DNA of 20,256 nt. Source: JAWXCH01 sp034440595 (GTDB taxonomy: Bacteria; Planctomycetota; Planctomycetia; Pirellulales; JALHPA01). Below the pieces are notes generated by a model. The model did not search any database, was not told the DNA's origin, and worked only from the letters and a program-made list of their open reading frames with translations. The DNA lies in the NCBI GenBank assembly GCA_034440595.1, contig JAWXCH010000054.1, forward strand, positions 1 through 20,256, written 5' to 3'. Made by a program: the position numbers and the translations under genes. Shown here one piece after another: positions 7,991 to 16,577 of the stretch. Position 1 is the first letter of the stretch. Each line of letters starts with the position of its first letter.

Positions 7991-8953
7991 TCAAGTATAA
8001 CCGTTCGACAAAAAAGCAAAATGCGAGCGATCTGTTAGTCGGTACCAGGCAACGAGCAGCGCCTCGGAGTTCCAACCAAACAGAACCCGTGCGATTCGTT
8101 GCTTGGCTGTTTCCGGCGGTTTGAAGCCCAAGTCGGACAGCTCCTTGGTCATTTGCTTAAGTTGTTGTAGTGTTTCATGCCGAAGCCCCCGAGCATAATA
8201 CCGTCGGATGACCCGTGACTCGGTCTCCATCAAGATTGTGCCATACTGTTTCAGCAACGATTTTTCTCGCAAACTATCGTGCAGCCGAATCAAGACCTGG
8301 CTTCGCGAAATCAGCATCTGATCCAAGTTCTTGCTCATCGAGCCAATCACATCGCGATAGAAGGCGGTAACCTGCGGAATTGCAGTTACGCGACCACCAG
8401 CGACAACCAACCTGACCCAGCAATCCCAGTCTGCACAGGGTGGCATGGATTTCTCAAATCCGCCGATACTGCGAACAAGTGCCGTGGGCACGAGATAGCA
8501 ATGCGGCGGTCCGAAATTCCCTTGAATCAATCCCACTAATTCATCCTGATACTGCTGTACGGCAGGCATCTCGCAGGGGAGAAGCACGTCTGGCGAGTCC
8601 ACAAACGTTGCGTAAGCTCCCACGATGATCGACGAGCCAGGTTTGACAATGGCGGAGGTCATCCATTCAATTGCCTGGGAATGAATTGCATCATCCGCAT
8701 CCAGGAACAATAGATAGTCCCCCTTCGCGACTTCAGTACCAGCATTCCGGGCCAGGGGCAGCCCGCGATTCTGCTGACTGATGTATGTGATCCCACTTCC
8801 ATAACTGCGAGCAACTGCATCGGTGTCATCATCAGAGCCATCGTTCACAACAACGACTTCGACCTGTGCATACGTCTGCGCAAGTGCACTGTCGATAGCC
8901 GTGCGCAAAAAATGCCCCTGTCGATAACAAGGAATAACAATGCTTACTAACAT
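7991..8953 (-). CDS. GT2 family glycosyltransferase
   Basis: Inverting GT-A glycosyltransferase, 320 residues. MLVSIVIPCYRQGHFL (1-16) opens the nucleotide-binding fold. VVNDGSDDDT (35-44), NRGLPLARNAGT (62-73) and FLDADD (83-88) are the classical GT2 donor and metal sites. GGFEKSMPPCADWDCWVRL gives the acceptor-side aspartate/tryptophan region. The C-terminal third is helical and basic with no obvious membrane span. The ATG at 8953 follows a 63-base spacer; a GAGG lies about 14 bases upstream, too far for an ideal ribosome site. It closely resembles the neighbour at 6900-7907 in layout, suggesting old duplication within the locus. Donor and acceptor are unknown. Confidence 0.9.
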   Translation of the reverse strand: MLVSIVIPCYRQGHFLRTAIDSALAQTYAQVEVVVVNDGSDDDTDAVARSYGSGITYISQQNRGLPLARNAGTEVAKGDYLLFLDADDAIHSQAIEWMTSAIVKPGSSIIVGAYATFVDSPDVLLPCEMPAVQQYQDELVGLIQGNFGPPHCYLVPTALVRSIGGFEKSMPPCADWDCWVRLVVAGGRVTAIPQVTAFYRDVIGSMSKNLDQMLISRSQVLIRLHDSLREKSLLKQYGTILMETESRVIRRYYARGLRHETLQQLKQMTKELSDLGFKPPETAKQRIARVLFGWNSEALLVAWYRLTDRSHFAFLSNGYT

Positions 8954-9016
8954 AGGTATGAAAACAACCTCATCCGATCAAACGAACTCTTGATTAAGAA
9001 ATATATATGCGTGTGA

Positions 9017-10051
9017 CTACAAGGCGCTACACACTTCCAATGATTCTGCAGTCGCGGGCAGGCCGGTAAACGAGTTATCGACTGTCTTTCTGAGACCCAC
9101 GCTAGTGCATGCGCGATGCAGCCAGACCTTAGCATCTGCAACCGCCAAGGCCGTTCTGGCGACTCCCAGTTTTCGCAGCAACAGATGTGCTTCCAACGCC
9201 TCGGAGTAACAGCCCCCCTCACGAAACCACCAGGCAATGACTGCAATTGATTTTGTGCAATTCAACACCAGCTTGCGTTGTGAACGCAGTTCTGGCTGGC
9301 GGTCAAATATGGATGTCCAGACTCGGGCTAACTCAATCCACATGGCAGCTCGGCGGCGACAGGCATTCGATTCATGTTCGCGATATGAGTAGCAGACAAA
9401 TGGCACCAATGCCACACGTGCATGGATGGCCAGCCAACTGATAAGATCCAGATCACCGGCAATACGCAGCGATTCATCAGCGCCCCCCTTGGCCAGAAAA
9501 TCTTCCCTGCGAAAGATGAATCCTGGATATCCTTTCACAAACGTTCCATACCGCAACATCGCCTCAATCGCCACTTGCTGCCGAATTTCAAGAAATCCTG
9601 TACGCGGAATTGCATCCTGCTCCAGCTCTCTTGCAACACTACTCGTCGCTGATTCACAATCATTCGCACCAAGTTTCTGACTCCACGAAAACACAAGCGA
9701 GTAATCTGGATTGTTCGCCAGGACGGGAACCTGCCGGGCCAGTTTCTCCGGATGAAACACGTCGTCTTGATCCAGGACTGCAATAATATCGCCAGTTGCG
9801 GCCTGTACCCCCACATTCGTTGGCTTGGAAGGGCCGCCACTATTTTGCTCCAGGCGAATCAAACGCAGCGGAATTGGCGAAGTTTCCGCAATTGCACTAA
9901 CCACTTCGCAGGTGCTGTCCGTGGATCGATCGTCGACCACGATGATCTCGTCCGGCGGCAACGTCTGCGCAAGGACGGACTCGATCGCTTCGCGAATGAA
10001 TCGCGAACCGTTATAGGTCGGAATCACGACGGATGTTTTTGAACCGGTCAT
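9017..10051 (-). CDS. GT2 family glycosyltransferase
   Basis: Inverting GT-A glycosyltransferase, 344 residues from ATG at 10051. The frame is open for ten more codons upstream, but the chosen ATG overlaps the wzt stop as ATGA and has GAGAG a few bases upstream, the same arrangement seen before the ligase gene. Motifs: SVVIPTYNG (7-15), VVDDRSTDST (38-47, with Arg in place of the usual Gly), GGPSKPTNVGV (72-82) and VLDQDD (92-97). RIAGDLDLISWLA provides the ED-like acceptor-side site. The C-terminal region (LEAHLLLRKLGVARTALAVADAK) is helical. The tight overlap with wzt suggests its product is needed in step with the exporter, for instance to build the exported chain end, but that is inference. 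Confidence 0.9.
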   Translation of the reverse strand: MTGSKTSVVIPTYNGSRFIREAIESVLAQTLPPDEIIVVDDRSTDSTCEVVSAIAETSPIPLRLIRLEQNSGGPSKPTNVGVQAATGDIIAVLDQDDVFHPEKLARQVPVLANNPDYSLVFSWSQKLGANDCESATSSVARELEQDAIPRTGFLEIRQQVAIEAMLRYGTFVKGYPGFIFRREDFLAKGGADESLRIAGDLDLISWLAIHARVALVPFVCYSYREHESNACRRRAAMWIELARVWTSIFDRQPELRSQRKLVLNCTKSIAVIAWWFREGGCYSEALEAHLLLRKLGVARTALAVADAKVWLHRACTSVGLRKTVDNSFTGLPATAESLEVCSAL

Positions 10052-11376
10052 GCGAGTCTCTCGTCGCTCAGTACTTCCCACTTTGATCGAACCGCAACGT
10101 GACCAAGCGAAGCCATCGGAACTGTGCCATTACCGTAAAAATCGCTGGCCTCGACGTCGAGGTAGACCGCATCTTCAATATTGTCGAGCAACTTGTGCCC
10201 GTGCGTTCCGGCACTGAGTGACAGCGAGTATCTGCCCGGTACCAGACAAAGCTGTTCGATCTGGCAGCGTATAACACTGGGCTCGCTGATGTCGCTCAGC
10301 ACACGGTCGGACAGAAAAGTTCCTACACTGAATACGCGGCCATGCGTAACGGAATTGAATCCGATTCCAATTTCGGCCTGACGAAGCGGCGTACGAGGAT
10401 CAAGTTCAAATTCAACCGTAAATGGATCACCCACCGCAAAACTACTGGCCTGCTCTCCATCGGCGTTCAAGAATCGAACCGACTGCAAAAGTGGCTCTCC
10501 ACCTGCCGCACGAGCCGGATGATCAACCAACGAAACGAATCCATCGTGTTTGCTTGAGTTGCTCGACAAGTATTGACTGACGCCAGCCGCGGTGGGACCA
10601 ACATATCGGACACGCCCCTGATCCAGCAGAATCACACCCTGGCAGAGGTTCTGCACCGCAGCCATATTGTGACTGACAAACAGCACCGTTCGTCCATGCT
10701 TGGCAACATCCTGCATCTTGCCCAGACATTTTTTCTGAAATGCGGAATCACCAACTGCCAGCACCTCGTCAATGATCAGAATTTCGGGCTCCAGATGCGC
10801 AGCGACTGCAAATGCCAACCGCACATACATTCCACTGCTATAGCGTTTGACCGGAGTATTCAGAAACATTTCAATCTCGGCAAAGTCGACAATCTCGTCG
10901 AACTTGCTGGCGATTTCGCGGCGCGACATTCCCAGAATGCTACCGTTGAGAAAGATATTCTCGCGGCCTGTCAATTCAGGATGAAAACCTGTTCCCACTT
11001 CCAGCAAGCTGGCGATGCGACCTCGCAATTCGATCCGTCCGGTGGTCGGTTCAGTGATACGGCTAAGAATCTTTAGCAATGTCGATTTACCAGCGCCGTT
11101 GCGGCCGATGATGCCGATGACTTCACCGGGTTGCACTTCAAATCCAACGTCGCGGAGTGCCCAAAAGCTGGGCGCGGTGGAGCTTCCCGGCGCATGCGCG
11201 CCGTCACCATTCGTGCCATCGGCTACCGCTATGGTCGGTGCCAACGACTTCAGTCGTCGGAAAGGCCCGGTAACCGCATCGGCTAGGGACTCGCGCAGCG
11301 TGCGGTACTGGCCATTCGACGCAGCGCCGATACGGTACAGCTTGGACAACGCATCTACATGAATCGCCGGTTTCAT
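10048..11376 (-). CDS. wzt: Polysaccharide ABC exporter ATP-binding protein with Wzt C-terminal domain
   Basis: ATPase of a Wzm/Wzt-type exporter that moves undecaprenyl-linked polysaccharide across the inner membrane. 442 residues, the length of the two-domain Wzt class. Residues 1-70 hold the beta strand and insert typical of Wzt/TagH; FWALRDVGFEVQPGE (71-85) leads to Walker A GRNGAGKST (91-99). VGTGFHPELTGREN (127-140), signature YSSGM (179-183), Walker B ILIIDE (199-204) and H-loop SHN (235-237) follow. Residues about 290-430 form the Wzt_C beta-sandwich (ending GHVAVRSKWE), which in characterised Wzt proteins binds the modified non-reducing end of the glycan and gates export. The gene follows wzm by 52 bases and overlaps the next GT2 gene by 4. 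All catalytic motifs look intact. Confidence 0.95.
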   Translation of the reverse strand: MKPAIHVDALSKLYRIGAASNGQYRTLRESLADAVTGPFRRLKSLAPTIAVADGTNGDGAHAPGSSTAPSFWALRDVGFEVQPGEVIGIIGRNGAGKSTLLKILSRITEPTTGRIELRGRIASLLEVGTGFHPELTGRENIFLNGSILGMSRREIASKFDEIVDFAEIEMFLNTPVKRYSSGMYVRLAFAVAAHLEPEILIIDEVLAVGDSAFQKKCLGKMQDVAKHGRTVLFVSHNMAAVQNLCQGVILLDQGRVRYVGPTAAGVSQYLSSNSSKHDGFVSLVDHPARAAGGEPLLQSVRFLNADGEQASSFAVGDPFTVEFELDPRTPLRQAEIGIGFNSVTHGRVFSVGTFLSDRVLSDISEPSVIRCQIEQLCLVPGRYSLSLSAGTHGHKLLDNIEDAVYLDVEASDFYGNGTVPMASLGHVAVRSKWEVLSDERLA

Positions 11377-11410
11377 TGGGGCCTGGGATAATACGTTTTA
11401 GGTCAGCAAG

Positions 11411-11428
11411 CACGCCATAATTGGCGCG
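11411..11428 (-). repeat. Short hairpin directly after wzm stop
   Basis: The minus-strand RNA reads CGCGCC, a 6-base AAUUAU loop, then GGCGUG, a 6-base stem with one G-U pair, starting on the base after the wzm stop codon (11429-11431). No T-run follows. It may slow 3' decay or set relative levels of wzm and wzt, or it may be incidental. Confidence 0.3.
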
Positions 11429-12400
11429 TCAAATAATGTCTGCAAAACTCCGCTCGACTCGGCGGAAGTAAAGGCAGCTAAAAATCAATATGATCAGTGA
11501 CACCACTGAAGATACGGTCAGCGAATACCAGTCGAGTGGCATCCCAAGTGCTGCGGCACGAAAGTTCGCAATCAGTCCATAGGCTGGATTGAGTGGCAGC
11601 ACATCGTGCCAACGTGGGGATTCAATGGTCGTAGGTGGCATATAGATGCAGGGCGTCGCAAACATCCACAACTGAATCATGAATGGAATCACGTGGCGAA
11701 AGTCGCGATAGGCGACTGTCAATGCAGCCAGCAGCGTGCCAACGCCTACGGCGGCGAGGACTAGCATTCCCAAAATCGCTGGCAGTAGCAATACTCCCAC
11801 ACCTGGCATCTGGCCGTAATAAGCCATCAGCACAATCAGCATGCCGAACGCGATGGCAAAATCGACCAGCCCGGCCACCACGCTACTAACGGGGATAAAC
11901 AGCCGTGGAAAGTACACCTTCGTCACAAGATTCTGACTATTCACAACGCTGTTGCCGGCCTGCGCAATGGAATTGGAAAAGAACAGCCACGGCAGGATAG
12001 CACCGAATACAAACAGCGGATATGGTATGCCTTCCGATCCCAGCTCTGCCAGTCGGCCAAAGAACAGGCTGAACACCACCATCGTTGCCAGCGGCTGCAA
12101 GATCGCCCAGGCGGCACCGAGGACCGTCTGCTTATAACGAACCTTCACATCGCGCCATACCAGAAAATAGAGCAGCTCGCGATACTTTTTCAGCTCAGCA
12201 AAGTCAATCACTCGCCAGCCAGGTGTAGGCTCGATAACGGTAATCGACTGATCGAGATGTTCCGCGCCGGTCGGTCCGTCCGGGCGCGGCAATGCGACTG
12301 GACTGGCGTCGGCATTGTCGATTGCCCCTGAATTGATTTCCAGGCTGGAATGCATGTTTCTTACTGTAATGTCCATTCGAGTTGTCGCGTTGCGAACCAT
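11429..12400 (-). CDS. wzm: Polysaccharide ABC exporter permease
   Basis: ABC-2 type membrane permease that forms the glycan channel with Wzt. 323 residues: a polar N-terminal extension of about 60, an amphipathic gate helix (FAELKKYRELLYFLVWRDVK, 67-86) and RYKQTVLGAAWAILQPL (88-104), the family signature before the first membrane span. Six hydrophobic segments follow, with NPAYG (271-275) in the periplasmic re-entrant region and FRRVERSFADII at the C-terminus, a standard Wzm ending. The start is uncertain: ATG at 12400 is used, but ATGs at 12376 and 12355 would only shorten the extension and none has a clear Shine-Dalgarno. It begins 16 bases after the carbamoyltransferase stop and precedes wzt by 52 bases. 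Confidence 0.93.
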   Translation of the reverse strand: MVRNATTRMDITVRNMHSSLEINSGAIDNADASPVALPRPDGPTGAEHLDQSITVIEPTPGWRVIDFAELKKYRELLYFLVWRDVKVRYKQTVLGAAWAILQPLATMVVFSLFFGRLAELGSEGIPYPLFVFGAILPWLFFSNSIAQAGNSVVNSQNLVTKVYFPRLFIPVSSVVAGLVDFAIAFGMLIVLMAYYGQMPGVGVLLLPAILGMLVLAAVGVGTLLAALTVAYRDFRHVIPFMIQLWMFATPCIYMPPTTIESPRWHDVLPLNPAYGLIANFRAAALGMPLDWYSLTVSSVVSLIILIFSCLYFRRVERSFADII

Positions 12401-12416
12401 TTGGCGATGTGGCCAG

Positions 12417-14300
12417 CTAGGTGGTCAACGCCGCAGTTTGTGCACTCCTGCGTGCCTGTTGATTATGATTCAAACGAGGATGTGGTACCAAACAATTTCC
12501 GATTGCCAGATAATCCAGATTCCCCAGCAAAAACGCGCGAATCGCATCTTCTGGCGAGCAAACGATCGGCTCCTCGTGCATATTAAAGCTAGTATTGATA
12601 ATGGCCGGAATTCCAGTACGTTCGTAATAACCACGCAGAATCCGATAAAAGCTGTTATTCGACGTGCTGCTAACGAGCTGTGGGCGTGCCGTTCGATCGA
12701 TATGGACGGCAGCCGGACAGAGCCGCACCATTTCGTCCGTGCAGTCGAATGTCAGTGTCATGTATTCCGCGGACTTCTGACACCCCTCCAGATTGTGAAA
12801 CAATCGATGGGCTTCCTCTGCTAGCACGGCCGGCGCAAATGGCATGAACTCGGTTCGCCCAAGCTGGCGGTTTAACCACTGATTCACCTCGGGGTCACCA
12901 GCCGGGTACAGCACCGACCGATTCCCCAATGCACGCGGGCCGTACTCCATCCGACCATTAAATCGACCGACGATGAAGTCCCCTGCCAATAATTCGGCAA
13001 CGCGATCCTCCAGGTTATCAGTCGGCTCGTCAGGCAAGTTAGCATGTTGCAGTGCCGAGCGAATCTGAGCTTCAGAATACTCTGGGCCGAGGTAGACGTT
13101 GTCGAATACCGGTCCCTTACGAGCTGCACCAAAGGCCAACAGCGCTGCACCGGTTCCGCAGCCCCCATCTCCCATATTCGGATACACGTACACGGACTGC
13201 ACTCCAGCTATCTCGCGAATTCGCTGATTGAGTTTGACATTGGCATGCACTCCGCCCGACATCGAGATATTGCTGAGGCCGGTCTTGTTGACCCAGTACT
13301 CAACTGTTTTCTGCGTGACTGCCTCCAGAACCGATTGATAGGTGGCAGCAATATCCCGTTTGGAAAAACTTCCTGCCAAGGCGCGTGCAAACAATTGGTT
13401 CAAACTAGCGCGAATGCGGATATCGCCCTGCTCGCATACAAACCGGTTCAGCAACGTGTCGGTTAGATGGCGTGGATCACCGTACGCCGCCAGCCCGACG
13501 ATTTTTCCTTCGTGCCGGCTCGGCTTAAATCCGAGCGCGCTGGTCACCTGTTCGTAAAAAATCCCCAGCGAATTAGGAAAGTCAAAGCGATGCAACGGGC
13601 GGACTCCATGCGAATCGCCGACGTAAATTCCACCGCACCCACCCGATCCATAGCCGTCCAGAGTCACAATTAACGACTGATCATAGCCCGAGGCAAAGAA
13701 CGAATTGGCAGCGTGCGTATCGTGATGATGAAATCGTTGCAACTTGCCCGCGAGGCCATACTGCTGAAGCGCCACATTCAATTCATCATTCCAACGCTTG
13801 TGTTCCTGCTCGGCGGTTCGTGCCCATTGCTTAAAATAGTGGCGATGTGCCAATCGATCGCTAAACGGGAACGTGGCAATATGATTGTAGACGGTCCGCT
13901 TTAGCCACGGCTTGGTCGGCAGAAATTCATCCCGCTCGGCAGTAAATCCCGGGATCAGTTGTGACCGGTCGACCTTGTAATTGCTGGTCCTGGCGGCTTG
14001 CAAACTTTTTAGCGAGGCGGCAGTCGCATCACTCCGGTGAAAAGTCGCATCTTGCTCTAAGGCACGGCGAATCAGCCGAGTTTCCTCCGCCGCATCGAAA
14101 AATGCATACGCCACGATATCGATGTCACTTAGCTTCCAACCAGTCGTCGCCAGTCCAAGCTGCAGCGCGCGGTGCGGAAAGCCACTTTGCAGCTTGACCC
14201 GACTCAGGCGCTCTTCGCCGCAAGCAAAAACGACACGACCATCCTCAACAAAGGAAACCGTCGAATCCTTATCGAGCGGGCTAATTCCTAGAATGCGCAT
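12417..14300 (-). CDS. Carbamoyltransferase (NodU/CmcH/TobZ family)
   Basis: O-carbamoyltransferase that makes carbamoyl-adenylate from carbamoyl phosphate and ATP and transfers the carbamoyl group to a hydroxyl, here presumably on a sugar of the glycan. 627 residues, close to the family norm of about 570-630. The N-terminal ASKHA-type domain begins MRILGISPLDKDSTVSF. The metal and active-site motif HHHDTHAANSFF (191-202) is followed by LDGYGSGGCGG (214-224), MSGGVHANVKLN (347-358) and GDGGCGTGAAL (377-387). The C-terminal domain has GRMEYGPRALGNRS (449-462) and NTSFNMHEEPIV (569-580), both strongly conserved in the family. A consensus GGAGAGG at 14308-14314 lies 7 bases before the ATG, and the gene overlaps the preceding deacetylase by 20 bases. 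All motifs appear intact, so an active enzyme is expected. Confidence 0.95.
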   Translation of the reverse strand: MRILGISPLDKDSTVSFVEDGRVVFACGEERLSRVKLQSGFPHRALQLGLATTGWKLSDIDIVAYAFFDAAEETRLIRRALEQDATFHRSDATAASLKSLQAARTSNYKVDRSQLIPGFTAERDEFLPTKPWLKRTVYNHIATFPFSDRLAHRHYFKQWARTAEQEHKRWNDELNVALQQYGLAGKLQRFHHHDTHAANSFFASGYDQSLIVTLDGYGSGGCGGIYVGDSHGVRPLHRFDFPNSLGIFYEQVTSALGFKPSRHEGKIVGLAAYGDPRHLTDTLLNRFVCEQGDIRIRASLNQLFARALAGSFSKRDIAATYQSVLEAVTQKTVEYWVNKTGLSNISMSGGVHANVKLNQRIREIAGVQSVYVYPNMGDGGCGTGAALLAFGAARKGPVFDNVYLGPEYSEAQIRSALQHANLPDEPTDNLEDRVAELLAGDFIVGRFNGRMEYGPRALGNRSVLYPAGDPEVNQWLNRQLGRTEFMPFAPAVLAEEAHRLFHNLEGCQKSAEYMTLTFDCTDEMVRLCPAAVHIDRTARPQLVSSTSNNSFYRILRGYYERTGIPAIINTSFNMHEEPIVCSPEDAIRAFLLGNLDYLAIGNCLVPHPRLNHNQQARRSAQTAALTT

Positions 14301-15270
14301 TCGACAACCTCTCCAAATGTAAGGCGACCTCTGACACGGTCGCCGGCTGAAACTCGTTCCAACCAGACAGCAACTTCAGTGCTTGATCGACTCGTTCATA
14401 AACTCGTTCTAGCGCCGTCGCGGTCGGTGTGTACTCATTGCCGCCAGCAATCAGCGATGAACTGTGCAACGTAAAACAAACACACGGCAGCTGCATCGAA
14501 CGAATCAGTTGCAGGAACTGCACCAGCCCTTCGCCAAGGGAATTTTCAAAATTCAACCATACCTTGCGAACGACCCCTAGCTTTTCGGCTAGCCCAATCA
14601 ATCGCAGGCGATTGAGGCCACTGCTCTGCACGCAATTGTAAAACTTACTCCACAATCCAAACGGACGACGCGTAAATCCCAGTGTCAACGGAATCTCCCA
14701 GAGCGGTTTTTCGCCTGGGACCGTCGGCGGTAGCCGGACTGGATAAACGTCCCGGTTGAGATAATCGGGCGCACCCGCATCGGACCAGGTTGTATACGGA
14801 ACGACCGATGCATCCGCCAGAAAACCATGCTTCCTCAGAAATTGGTGAATTGCTCCTCCACTGGAGTATCGTCCCCCGCGAAAACTCGTCGGTCGCAGAT
14901 TATTGCGCAGGAATGAGTCATACACGGTCTGCAATTTTGCCTGAATGGTCGGTTCAGGCAGATTCAGTAAAAACGATTCACGCGCACCCCCTGGCAATCC
15001 ATTGAGCGGCGGCGTGTTCCACGGATGAATATGCATGCCAATTTCAGTATCCGATCGCTCGGCTAATGCCAGCATCGTTTCACAAGCGGTCGTATCATCT
15101 AGTACCGCGTGGTTGGTAAAGTAAGTCGCTCGCGCACCAAAATCCGCACACACCTGCTGAAATCGAGCCAGTCCGGCGATGTTCTTCAGCGAGTATTCCT
15201 GCGTAGGCCACCCAGAGGACCATTTCCATTCCTCTTCAGTGTCGACGGTGATGGTGTACAGCGTGGCCAT
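14281..15270 (-). CDS. Divergent polysaccharide deacetylase (WalW-like)
   Basis: NodB-fold protein, 329 residues from ATG at 15270; a TTG at 15279 is also in frame. TVDTEEEW (8-15) supplies the first metal aspartate, GMHIHPWNTPP (78-88) the histidine motif and SFRGGRYSS (129-137) the MT3-like arginine region; FTLHSSSL (266-273) may be the catalytic histidine strand. The histidine motif is H-x-H-P-W rather than the usual S/T-H-x3-H, so metal binding would differ from classical chitin or peptidoglycan deacetylases. Proteins of this shape occur in LPS/EPS loci and are sometimes labelled WalW. It could remove N-acetyl groups from the growing chain, or have lost activity. The ATG lies 5 bases after the preceding GT4 stop, and the 3' end overlaps the carbamoyltransferase by 20 bases. 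Confidence 0.78.
   Translation of the reverse strand: MATLYTITVDTEEEWKWSSGWPTQEYSLKNIAGLARFQQVCADFGARATYFTNHAVLDDTTACETMLALAERSDTEIGMHIHPWNTPPLNGLPGGARESFLLNLPEPTIQAKLQTVYDSFLRNNLRPTSFRGGRYSSGGAIHQFLRKHGFLADASVVPYTTWSDAGAPDYLNRDVYPVRLPPTVPGEKPLWEIPLTLGFTRRPFGLWSKFYNCVQSSGLNRLRLIGLAEKLGVVRKVWLNFENSLGEGLVQFLQLIRSMQLPCVCFTLHSSSLIAGGNEYTPTATALERVYERVDQALKLLSGWNEFQPATVSEVALHLERLSNAHSRN
14308..14314 (-). promoter_or_regulatory. Strong Shine-Dalgarno for carbamoyltransferase
   Basis: GGAGAGG on the minus strand, 7 bases before the ATG at 14300, is the best anti-16S match noticed in the window. It lies inside the 3' end of the deacetylase gene and fixes the carbamoyltransferase start. Confidence 0.7.
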
Positions 15271-15275
15271 GTTGC

Positions 15276-16577
15276 TCAAATTCCGGATGAAGTTGCAATC
15301 GCGCTGTGGTCTTCTTTCGCTACGGTCGCTACTTCACCCTGAAGCGGTGCCGCCGCGATTGCCACTTGATCAGCTACATCCATTGCGGCGTCTTCACCAT
15401 TCAGCCCTAACAGGGCACCCAACGGCCGCAAACAGTGCGACCAGTCATGTCGAGCCAACACAAAGCGACGTGCCTGCGTACCGATGTCAGCGACCCGATC
15501 AGGAGTCAATGCCAGGTCCGCGATTGTCTGTATCCACTCGGTAGGGCTATCGCACTGCACTGCATGAACGCCACTTTCGAGGTCCAATCCATGCAACGCA
15601 GAAGACGAGCCGACCACGCAGCGCTGCATGGCCATCGCCTCCAGCACCTTGTTCTGAATTCCTCGGGCTATCTGCAACGGTGCAATGACCAATGTTGCCT
15701 GCGCCAGGTAGGGCCGAACATCGGCAACATTGGCGGCGATCTGGACGCCCGGTCGGCTGGCGAGATCGCTCACCGCTCCGGTCGGAGCACGACCAACAAT
15801 GGTCAATTCAGCCAGCGGACACTTTTCCCGAAGTCGTGGCCAGACCTTCTGACAAAACCAGCGAATGCCATCAATATTAGGCCGATAGTCCAAGGCACCA
15901 ACAAAGACCAGTCGCAACGGCGAGTTGCCGCTTGTGGCAGCGCCGTCAAAGTAATCAGAGTCCACTCCGTTAATGACTGCATGCGTCTTGGAGTTCGGAA
16001 TCGATTTGCAAAACAGCTCCGCTTCAGCCTGACTGACCAGGGTCACCGCCTTGGAGCGGTCAACCAGGCGCGACTCGGCTTTCCGGATTCGCGCACCCTC
16101 CAGTCGGTATAACCACCGCCGAAGAATACCGGCGGACTCGGCGTAGTCCAGCCATTTTTGACTGTCGACATCGACCAGGTCCGTCACGACTGGCACGTTG
16201 GCAAGTCCTGGCACATTTAGATACGGTTCCATGCTGGAACAGAATGCCAACACAGCATCGAACTGAATCTTGCCAGACCATTCTGAGATCGCCTTACTCA
16301 GCGGAGGAGATGCAAACATACCCTGCGTGATCGAACCGCCGCGAGCCAGCGAGCTGGCTGCTCTTAACCAGCGAGTTGCATTCAGGCGGACAATCTTGTG
16401 TGCCGTGCAAAGTGCGCCAAGCGCCAACTCAGTCTCGGCCGATACCGGCTCATCCGCCAGGCATGCCAGGTAGACATTGGCGCGCTTGGCCAGATGCCGC
16501 AACGTGTGGTACGAGCGGATGCGATCCCCTCGATTCGGCGGATAAGGAACTCGGTGGGTGAGGTACAGAATATTCAT
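15276..16577 (-). CDS. GT4 sugar transferase, PEP-CTERM/exosortase-associated (TIGR03087 type)
   Basis: GT-B sugar transferase, 433 residues from ATG at 16577. The frame is open to 16778, but the extra leader is a shadow of the deacetylase gene and the ATG overlaps that gene's stop as ATGA. The N-terminus NILYLTHRVPYPPNRGDRIR (2-21) is the hallmark of the sugar-transferase family tied to exosortase EPS loci. DLVDVDSQKW (133-142), VINGVDSDYF (201-210), GALDYRPN (227-234) and RGIQNKVLEAMA (305-316) complete the family pattern. A 40-residue Ala-rich tail after 395 is extra. It probably adds an early sugar to the lipid-linked glycan on the cytoplasmic side. It is adjacent to the XrtA-type deacetylase, as is usual in such loci. 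Confidence 0.9.
   Translation of the reverse strand: MNILYLTHRVPYPPNRGDRIRSYHTLRHLAKRANVYLACLADEPVSAETELALGALCTAHKIVRLNATRWLRAASSLARGGSITQGMFASPPLSKAISEWSGKIQFDAVLAFCSSMEPYLNVPGLANVPVVTDLVDVDSQKWLDYAESAGILRRWLYRLEGARIRKAESRLVDRSKAVTLVSQAEAELFCKSIPNSKTHAVINGVDSDYFDGAATSGNSPLRLVFVGALDYRPNIDGIRWFCQKVWPRLREKCPLAELTIVGRAPTGAVSDLASRPGVQIAANVADVRPYLAQATLVIAPLQIARGIQNKVLEAMAMQRCVVGSSSALHGLDLESGVHAVQCDSPTEWIQTIADLALTPDRVADIGTQARRFVLARHDWSHCLRPLGALLGLNGEDAAMDVADQVAIAAAPLQGEVATVAKEDHSAIATSSGI

Noticed and set aside
10573..11076. Plus-strand open frame of 167 codons
   Set aside because: Antisense to the Walker and signature region of wzt; no recognisable protein features.
15435..16112. Plus-strand open frame of 225 codons
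   Set aside because: Antisense to the well-supported GT4 sugar transferase; composition is Arg/Ser/Cys-rich, typical of a shadow frame.
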